Below the pieces are notes generated by a model. It did no database searches and was not told the origin of the DNA. It saw nothing but the letters and a program-made list of their open reading frames with translations. A program made the position numbers and the translations under genes. From Aalborgiella sp963841045 (GTDB lineage: Bacteria > Pseudomonadota > Gammaproteobacteria > Burkholderiales > Burkholderiaceae_C), in assembly GCA_963841045.1 (NCBI GenBank), contig CAWJBD010000010.1:144282-208281 (forward strand): 64,000 bases of DNA, in the 5' to 3' direction. Shown piece by piece: positions 58,110 through 64,000 of this stretch; within the stretch, counting starts at the first letter, position 1, and every line of letters starts with the position of its first letter.

Positions 58110-58140
58110 AACCCGCTTCAGAGTGCTTCGGGTTTTCGTT
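58110..58140 (+). terminator. Rho-independent terminator after the ankyrin gene
   Basis: AACCCG (58110-58115) pairs with CGGGTT (58129-58134) around a 13-base loop, with further partial pairing, and TTTTCGTT follows. It lies 40 bases past the ankyrin-gene stop and is the clearest hairpin terminator in the window. Confidence 0.6.
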
Positions 58141-58214
58141 AGATAGTGCCAAGCATTTGTGTTTAGCATATTGCTGGATACAAATGTCTTCCTACAACAC
58201 TACAAGGAGAGCTC

Positions 58215-59497
58215 ATGAAAATCGAAACCCTCGCCGTGCATGCTGGTTATGCACCAGATCCCACTACCAAATCTGCCGCCACACCGATTTACCAAACGGT
58301 AGCCTATGCGTTTGACAATGCGCAGCACGGTGCTGATTTGTTTGATTTGAAAGTTCCGGGCAGCATTTACACCCGCATCATGAACCCCACGCAAGATGTG
58401 CTGGAAAAGCGCGTCGCTGCGCTTGAGGGCGGTATTGCAGCTTTGGCGGTGTCATCGGGTATGGCGGCGATCACGTATGCGATTCAAACCATTGCTGAAT
58501 CGGGTGACAACATCATTTCTGCCAGCCAACTGTATGGCGGTACCTACAACTTGTTGGCCCATACATTGCCACAAATGGGCATTGAAACGCGCTTCGCCGA
58601 TGCCAGCAAACCTGAGAGCTTTGCGGCATTGATTGATAACAAAACCAAAGCGATTTTTTGTGAATCGATAGGTAACCCATTGGGCAATGTGACTGATTTT
58701 GCAGCGCTGGCCAAAGTGGCGCATGCGCATGGCATACCGCTGATTGTGGACAACACCGTGCCCAGCCCTTACTTGTGCCGCCCGTTTGAACATGGCGCCG
58801 ACATTGTGGTGCACTCGCTCACCAAGTACCTGGCTGGCCATGGCAACAGCGTGGGTGGTGCGATTGTGGACAGCGGTAAATTCCCTTGGGCCGAGCACAA
58901 AGAGCGCTTCAAGCGTTTGAACGAACCCGATGTGTCTTATCAACGGCGTGGTGTACACCGAAGCCTCGGCCCCGCAGCCTTCATTGGCCGCGCCGCGTCG
59001 CCGTGCTGTCGACATGGGCGTCTCGCATCTCGCCCACCAACGCGTTCTACATTTTGCAAGGCATACAAACCTTGGCACTGCGCATGGACCGCATTTGCGA
59101 CAACACCTTGGCGATTGCCAAACATTTGCAAAAGCACCCCAAAGTGGCATGGGTGAACTACGCTGGCTTGCCAGACCATCCGGATCATGGATTGGTGAAA
59201 AAATACATGAGCGGCAAAGCCTCGGGCATTTTGTCTTTTGGTTTAAAGAGCACAGATGCCGACCCACGCGCCGCAGGCGCACGCGTGTTGGATGCTTTCC
59301 AACTCTTCACCCGCTTGGTCAATATTGGCGATGCCAAATCACTCGCCACCCATCCCGCATCCACCACGCATCGCCAACTCAACCCTGCTGAATTGGCCAA
59401 AGCCGGTGTGTCCGAAGACATGGTGCGCTTGTCACTGGGTATTGAGCATGTGGACGATTTGCTGGCTGACTTAGAGCAAGCATTGGCTCAAGTTTAA
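58215..59497 (+). CDS. metY: O-acetylhomoserine sulfhydrylase-type enzyme (several indels)
   Basis: A PLP enzyme of the Cys/Met metabolism family that makes homocysteine from O-acetyl- or O-succinylhomoserine and sulfide. AAGGAGA precedes the ATG. Motifs: IETLAVHAGYAPDPTTKSAA, PIYQTVAYAFDNAQHG, VSSGMAAITYAIQTIAESGD, the PLP-lysine region VVHSLTKYLAGHGNSVGGAI, and after the break NAFYILQGIQTLALRMDRIC and LVNIGDAKSLATHPASTTHR. Between 58935 and 59020 at least three single-base indels scramble the segment that should read close to GVVYTEALGPAAFIGRA. The rest is intact (about 427 codons in all), so sequence error is more likely than decay. Confidence 0.88.
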
Positions 59498-59498
59498 T

Positions 59499-59559
59499 GA
59501 TAAAATTGGCCTCTAGGCGGCATAAAAGTTGCTTAGAGTGCTATTTTATTTTATAGCAT
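59499..59559 (-). repeat. Dispersed 65-bp element, copy 12
   Basis: On the minus strand it reads TGCTATAAAATAAAATAGCA, CTCTAAGCAACTTTTATGCC and GCCTAGAGGCCAATTTTATC. The copy is diverged in the core. It begins one base after the metY stop, in the same orientation to that gene as copies 11 and 13 have to theirs. Confidence 0.8.
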
Positions 59560-59590
59560 TGAATACTCTTTTTGAAATGAACAGTCATTT

Positions 59591-60016
59591 ATGACCACAA
59601 CTTCACCTGCTTCGCCAACGTCGCACGTTGCGCTACCACTCGATAAAGAGCTGGTACTCAAAGTCATTCCCATGCCAGCCGACTGCAATGCCAACGGCGA
59701 TATCTTTGGTGGCTGGGTCATGGCGCAGGTGGACTTGGCAGGCAGTGTTGTCCCCGCACGCTACACCCAAGGCCGCATGGCGACGGTGGCGGTGAATGAA
59801 TTCATATTCAAGCAACCCGTTCGAGTGGGTGACATCCTTTCCTTCTTTTCTGCCGTTACCCGCATCGGCAGAACCTCAATCACCGTCAAAGTCGAAGTCT
59901 ATGCCGAGCGTTACAACACACAAGGCAACTACATCAAAGTCACTGAAGCGCTGGTGACCTATGTGGCGATTGATGATCAGGGTAAACCGCGCGAAATTCC
60001 AAAAGCTGCCAAGTAA
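59591..60016 (+). CDS. Acyl-CoA thioesterase (YciA-like hotdog fold)
   Basis: The 141-residue hotdog-fold enzyme hydrolyses acyl-CoAs. It has VIPMPADCNANGDIFGGWVM, QVDLAGSVVPARYTQGR, VNEFIFKQPVRVGDILSFFS and the C-terminal VTEALVTYVAIDDQGKPREI. The aspartate in NANGDIFGGW is the usual catalytic residue. A single-domain cytosolic enzyme of typical length, it lies after dispersed element copy 12 with no ribosome-binding site of note. Confidence 0.9.
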   Translation: MTTTSPASPTSHVALPLDKELVLKVIPMPADCNANGDIFGGWVMAQVDLAGSVVPARYTQGRMATVAVNEFIFKQPVRVGDILSFFSAVTRIGRTSITVKVEVYAERYNTQGNYIKVTEALVTYVAIDDQGKPREIPKAAK

Positions 60017-60124
60017 TTCTGGTTCGTTTCAGGTGTGTTCATATTGACTGCATGTGAAGTTGATGCGATGTCCCGCTTTGCGCAGCGTCTTGAAATTTCG
60101 GTTGCAAGCCTCAGGTTGTGAGGT

Positions 60125-60559
60125 ATGACTGATACAAAACACATCGTTTGCCCCCATTGCCACACCACCAACCGTGTGCGCACCGACCAGCTTGGCAGCG
60201 CGCCCACTTGCGGCCAGTGCAAAAAAGCCCTGTTTGATGGCCACCCCGCCAATTTGGACGAAGCTGCTTTTGATAAACACATCAACCGCAATCACATTCC
60301 AGTGTTGGTCGATTTTTGGGCGCCGTGGTGCGGTCCATGCCGCCAAATGGCACCCGCTTACGAGCAAGCCGCAAAGCAGTTAGAGCCTAACATCCGCGTG
60401 GTCAAAGTTGACACCGAGGCCGTGCCCAACTTGGGCGCACGTTACAACATTCGCAGCATTCCCACCCTGGCACTTTTCGTCAATGGCAAAGAAGTCGCCC
60501 GCCAGCCAGGCGCGATGGGCTTGGCCGATATTGTGCGCTGGACCCAAAGTCATCTATAA
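60125..60559 (+). CDS. trxC: Thioredoxin 2
   Basis: The 144-residue TrxC has the N-terminal zinc-binding extension (IVCPHCHTTNRVRTDQL, PTCGQCKKALFDG) followed by a thioredoxin domain with active site WAPWCGPCRQM and the cis-proline segment IRSIPTLALFVNGKEVA. TrxC reduces disulfides and is often under oxidative-stress control. The domain order and length match E. coli TrxC. Confidence 0.95.
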   Translation: MTDTKHIVCPHCHTTNRVRTDQLGSAPTCGQCKKALFDGHPANLDEAAFDKHINRNHIPVLVDFWAPWCGPCRQMAPAYEQAAKQLEPNIRVVKVDTEAVPNLGARYNIRSIPTLALFVNGKEVARQPGAMGLADIVRWTQSHL

Positions 60560-60584
60560 GCCATCTATAAGCCGTATCTAAACT

Positions 60585-60651
60585 TTTTAGGCATAAAATA
60601 GGCCTGTAGCCGGCGTATTTATTGCCTAAGCTGCTATATAAAGTGTAGCAA
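60585..60651 (-). repeat. Dispersed 65-bp element, copy 13
   Basis: On the minus strand it reads TTGCTACACTTTATATAGCA, GCTTAGGCAATAAATACGCC and GGCTACAGGCCTATTTTATG. It fills the gap between trxC and the convergent DUF5329 gene, and its hairpin end touches the DUF5329 stop. Confidence 0.9.
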
Positions 60652-61028
60652 CTATTTTGCTTTACCCCGGTATTTCAAAAGTATCGCCTGAAACCAAGGT
60701 GCACTCGGCTGCACCACACCATCCGCACATTTGATTTGGTAGGCTTTGCCACTCAAACTGCTTTCCGTTGCCGCCCGCTCAATGAACTTTTCAGCGGTTT
60801 GGACAAGGTCTCTGTCCTGCAAATATTTATATTTGGTAGCAGGTGCGCAGATGCTTCTTTGGCACTGTGCCAAGTGCCGTTGCGATTGAACTGGCAGTTG
60901 GACGTTTCTAAGGAGGTGAAGAGGTGGGCGATTTCGGCTTTTGTGGCTGGGGGTTCGGCGGCGTGGCAAGTGCTGGAAAAAAAACTGACACCAAGCCAGC
61001 ATGCAAACCAAAGTAATTTTGTTTTCAT
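60652..61028 (-). CDS. DUF5329-like secreted protein (frameshifted)
   Basis: A protein of about 126 residues with a signal peptide (KLLWFACWLGVSFFSSTCHA), then AEIAHLFTSLETSNCQFNRN, GTWHSAKEASAHL and, after a missing base near 60845, TKYKYLQDRDLVQTAEKFIE, RAATESSLSGKAYQIKCADG. These are DUF5329-type segments. Two cysteines (SNCQF and IKCAD) may pair in the periplasm. The function is unknown. ATG at 61028 is preferred to an upstream GTG at 61034. Confidence 0.7.
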
Positions 61029-61093
61029 TGCCACATTACCTACCGCATGTTAGTAGGGTTTGTTTGCAAGCGAAGATATTGAAAATATAGCGT

Positions 61094-62242
61094 TCATTGT
61101 CTTGCAAAACCTTCACCAGCCGACGCAGGGTTAGGATCAGGTGCTAATTGAAACAAACACTGCATCAAATTTTTAACTTCTGACCACGGCAAGCGGTTGT
61201 TGTCACTGCGCAGTTTGACCAGTTGGCGACTGGCTTCCACAGCATAAGGCCAAACTCTTTTGAACTGCCCTTTACCATCGCGTCTCTGCTGTCGTGTTCA
61301 TCATGTTTGGTGCCGTCCTGTGCGGCATAGGAATGAAATTCTTTGATGCGCGGTACTTTAAAGCTTTCCAAGCCTTGGCATTGGTTCAGCTCGGCGGTGC
61401 TGTCGCGCTGTGTGTGCCCACCCGCAAACGAATCTTGCACCGTGTGCAAGATAGAACCAAATGCAATGTCTTTGATACTGGCCTGGGGTCAGTTCTCACC
61501 GGGTTTGCCGCCAATTTGTCGACCCAAAATGTACATATCGGCCACGCGCCAACCTGAGCATCCAAAATGAGGTTTGAGTGCCGGTATTGGGATGTCTTTG
61601 ATATAGGTGTTCACGGTATATTCGCCAATGGAGACGCGCCAAGCAAACTCTAGCCAGCCTAATATTTTTTGCTGCGTCAATTCAGGTGCTTCACCAGGCT
61701 CAGTAGCCATGGCGTGTAAAAATTGCAAATCGCCAAAGTGCGAACGCGTCATCAAATTGCCACGCATGACTTTCGGGCCTTTTTCACAAAGTGAGATTTT
61801 TGCTTCCTTAGCTTTTTTCTGTGAATCTGCAAACAAGCAATACCAACACGCTGGCTGAGTAGAAAAGCGAACGGTTTCAGGTTTGCATGAATTGATGCCA
61901 AGGTATTTGCATTTAGCTTGCTCAGTATTCAGACGAAAAGGCGGTAAAATTGTTCCAGCGCACGCCATACTGAATGAAGGGATATAGAAATTCCTTGGCA
62001 TCGGCACATGATTTGTTGTCTTGTAAATTGCCATCAACAGGGCAATCATAGGCAAGCCGCGTTATCTCTTCATGCACAGGCTCCTTTAACAAAACGCCCA
62101 CTTTCCCCGCTATCAAATACAGGTTGCTGTCGCTTTCTTTGGTCAGTTGTGATTCAAAACTGGAACCAGTGGGTGCAATTTGAAATGCTTGAGTTAAGTG
62201 CAATAAAAAACAAACAGAAAGCATGAAGAGTAGTTTGTTCAT
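61094..62242 (-). pseudogene. Secreted zinc-dependent phospholipase-C-like protein, interrupted
   Basis: Three open stretches join into one protein of about 380 residues. A signal peptide (KLLFMLSVCFLLHLTQAFQ) is followed by KEPVHEEITRLAYDCPVDG and, after an extra base near 61937, by RLNTEQAKCKYLGINSCKPE and MTRSHFGDLQFLHAMA. An in-frame TGA (61489-61491) follows GGKPGEN. The same frame continues with IAFGSILHTVQDSFAGGHTQ, and a missing base near 61247 leads to EASRQLVKLRSDNNRLPWSE and a stop at 61094. HEEIT and HTVQDSFAGGH look like the histidine/aspartate zinc ligands of the phospholipase C/S1-P1 fold. AAAGGAA precedes the ATG. Whether it is a true pseudogene or mis-sequenced is open. Confidence 0.6.
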
Positions 62243-62318
62243 TAACCGTTTCCTTTCTGTTTGAAGATTTAAAGTATACTGTACATATAGACAGCCATTA
62301 AGTCAAATTAACTTCGTA

Positions 62319-62377
62319 CTAATACAGCCATTATCAGTCGCATTGATTGCCAAATCTGCTACTAAACATATAGCACC
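62319..62377 (-). repeat. Dispersed 65-bp element, copy 14 (degenerate)
   Basis: On the minus strand it reads TGCTATATGTTTAGTAGCAG, ATTTGGCAATCAATGCGACT and GATAATGGCTGTATTAG. The hairpin and GGCAATCAAT core are clear; the rest has drifted. Its hairpin end is three bases from the uvrB ATG. Confidence 0.65.
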
Positions 62378-62379
62378 CC

Positions 62380-64000
62380 ATGTCGAAACCCAAACCCAAA
62401 GCCATCAACCCCGCTGAAATCGTGCCCGATTTGCCATTGGACAAGGGTGTGTTTGTCAGCTATCCGAACTCGCCGTTTGAGTTGTACCAACCTTATCCGC
62501 CGGCAGGTGATCAGCCTGAGGCTATCAACAAGTTAGTAGAGGGCGTGAATGATGGGGAGGTGTTTCAGACGCTGCTGGGGGTGACGGGCTCGGGTAAGAC
62601 CTTCACGATGGCGAACGTGATTGCACGGCTGGGCGGCCGGCGAGAGCGTTTTGCCATAACAAGACTTTGGCCGCGCAGTTGTACAGTGAGTTTTCCTTAC
62701 CTTCTGAAGAACGCGGTGGAATACTTTGTCAGCTACTACGACTATTACCAGCCCGAAGCCTATGTGCCACAGCGCGATTTGTTCATTGAAAAAGATTCCG
62801 CCATCAACGAACACATCGAGCAGATGCGGCTGTCGTGCACCAAAAGCATTTTGGAGCGGCGCGATGTGGTGATTGTGGCCACTGTATCGGCCATTTACGG
62901 TATTGGTCAGCCCGAGGCGTACCACAAGATGATCATGACGCTGCGCCAAGGTGACAAGCTGAACCAGCGCGACGCCATCATGCAGCTGATTCGCATGCAG
63001 TACAAGCGCAATGATATGGAGTTTGCCCGCGGTGTGTTTCGGGTGCGCGGCGACACGATTGACGTGTTCCCCGCAGAACATTCTGAAATGGCGATTCGCA
63101 TTGAAATGTTTGATGACGAAATTGAATCGCTGCAATTATTTGACCCGCTGACCGGCAAAATCAAACAAAAAATCCAACGCTTCACGGTATACCCCAGCAG
63201 CCATTACGTGACCCCACGCGACCAAGTGGTGGCTGCAATCGAAACCATCAAAACAGAACTGGCCGAGCGCATAGACCACTTTGTCAAAGAGGGCAAACTC
63301 GTCGAAGCGCAACGCATTGAACAGCGCACACGCTTTGACTTGGAAATGCTGACCGAAGTCGGTCACTGCAAAGGCATTGAAAACTATTCGCGCCATTTGA
63401 GTGGATCCAAACCAGGCGACCCACCGGCGACATTGACCGACTATTTACCCAAAGACGCGTTGATGTTTGTAGACGAGAGCCACGTCACCATTGGGCAGTT
63501 TGGTGCCATGTACTTGGGCGATCGTTCGCGCAAAACCACGCTGGTGGAGTATGGCTTTCGCCTGCCCAGCGCCTTGGACAATCGGCCACTCAAATTTGCT
63601 GAGTTTGAAACCAAAATGCGCCAAGTGGTGTTGGTATCTGCCACGCCGTCCAACTGGGAAAACGAACACGCTGGCCAGGTGGTGGAGCAGTACGCCCCAC
63701 AGGATTGGTGGACCCCGAAGTGGAAGTGCGCCCCGCCACCAGCCAGGTGGACGATGTGCTGCAAGAAATTCGCATTCGCGTAGACAAGCAAGAGCGCGTG
63801 TTCATCACCACGCTGACCAAGCGCATGGCCGAGCAACTGACCGATTATTTGAGTGAGAACGGCGTGAAAGTGCGTTATTTACACAGCGACATTGACACGG
63901 TAGAGCGCGTTGAGATTTTGCGCTATTTGCGCTTGGGCGTGTTTGATGTGCTGGTAGGCATCAACCTCTTGCGCGAAGGCTTGGACGTGCCTGAGGTGAG
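62380..64000 (+). CDS. uvrB: UvrB, excinuclease ABC subunit B (partial, several indels)
   Basis: UvrB is the damage-verifying helicase-like subunit of nucleotide excision repair. Visible parts: LYQPYPPAGDQPEAINKLVE, Walker A LLGVTGSGKTFTMANVIARL, the beta-hairpin region YYDYYQPEAYVPQRDLFIEK, FRVRGDTIDVFPAEHSEMAI, DEAD-like MFVDESHVTIGQ, and at the right edge VGINLLREGLDVPEV. Two lesions are seen: compensating indels at about 62635-62710 garble the segment that should read like FAHNKTLAAQLYSEF, and a further single-base change near 63690 moves the C-terminal part to another frame. The gene runs off the window. Confidence 0.92.

Noticed and set aside
61489..61491. The in-frame TGA as a selenocysteine codon
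   Set aside because: No SECIS-like hairpin is evident just downstream, no selenoprotein family fits, and the gene has other lesions.
1..64000. CRISPR arrays, prophage, insertion sequences, rRNA or tRNA genes
   Set aside because: I saw no regularly spaced direct repeats, transposase, integrase or phage genes, and no RNA-gene signatures anywhere in the window.

Overview
The window reads as a chromosomal segment of a betaproteobacterium, order Burkholderiales and most probably family Comamonadaceae. Supporting signs are the eno-ftsB linkage with kdsA and pyrG upstream, a divergent trmJ/suhB pair next to cysE, an intact Anbu-type proteasome gene set, a Bug-family binding protein, TrxC, YajQ and a DctB/FixL-type sensor pair. 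Base composition looks close to half G+C by eye, low for that family, so no genus is named. There are no rRNA or tRNA genes, no CRISPR array, no prophage and no insertion sequence that I can see.

Layout: 1-4.3 kb holds two transporters (EamA, BASS), two VOC-fold genes with a decayed third, and a methyltransferase. 4.3-9.9 kb (minus) is a nicotinamide riboside kinase, pnuC, ftsB, eno, kdsA and pyrG. 9.9-12.1 kb has coaBC, a gutted hydrolase and dut. 12.4-15.4 kb carries a DUF2975/XRE pair and small envelope genes. 15.5-20.3 kb holds a glucosyl-3-phosphoglycerate-synthase-like/HAD fusion and a J-domain gene followed by three orphan genes. 20.4-27.7 kb is mogA, cysE, an HtrA-like protease, trmJ, suhB and mutS. 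27.8-35.5 kb contains Anbu, an unrelated lipid-metabolism block (hydrolase, acyl-CoA ligase, uppP), and the three usual Anbu partners (transglutaminase-like, alpha-E, ATP-grasp). 35.6-42.2 kb has ubiA, a zinc-ribbon membrane protein, proC, glpK and glpD. 42.3-48.8 kb is an accessory-looking stretch with vapBC, rep, a retropepsin-like protease, yajQ and an AT-rich membrane gene. 49-58 kb has an aldolase, yjdM, a DEAD-box helicase, ispF, msrA and a sensor/regulator/secreted-protein operon. 58-64 kb has a homoserine sulfhydrylase, a thioesterase, trxC, two secreted-protein genes and the start of uvrB.

The most striking feature is a family of roughly 65-bp dispersed elements, about one per 3.5 kb. 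Each has an AT-rich hairpin (TGCTAT..ATAGCA) followed by a conserved TAGGCAATCAATACGCCGGC core. Fourteen copies are intergenic, and some supply a stop codon or abut a start codon. Four full-length copies lie in frame inside mutS, trmJ, coaBC and ubiA. The two co-oriented copies (mutS, trmJ) encode nearly the same peptide, and the two counter-oriented copies (coaBC, ubiA) share another. Two other repeat types also appear in frame, in trmJ and rep.

A caution for any reader: at least fourteen genes, several normally essential (eno, coaBC) and others core (uvrB, proC, glpK), carry single-base indels, with clusters near 59.0 and 62.7 kb. This pattern fits assembly or consensus error better than genome decay, and gene boundaries below are drawn across such breaks where homology-like continuity is clear. 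All family assignments come from reading the sequence, without database searches.
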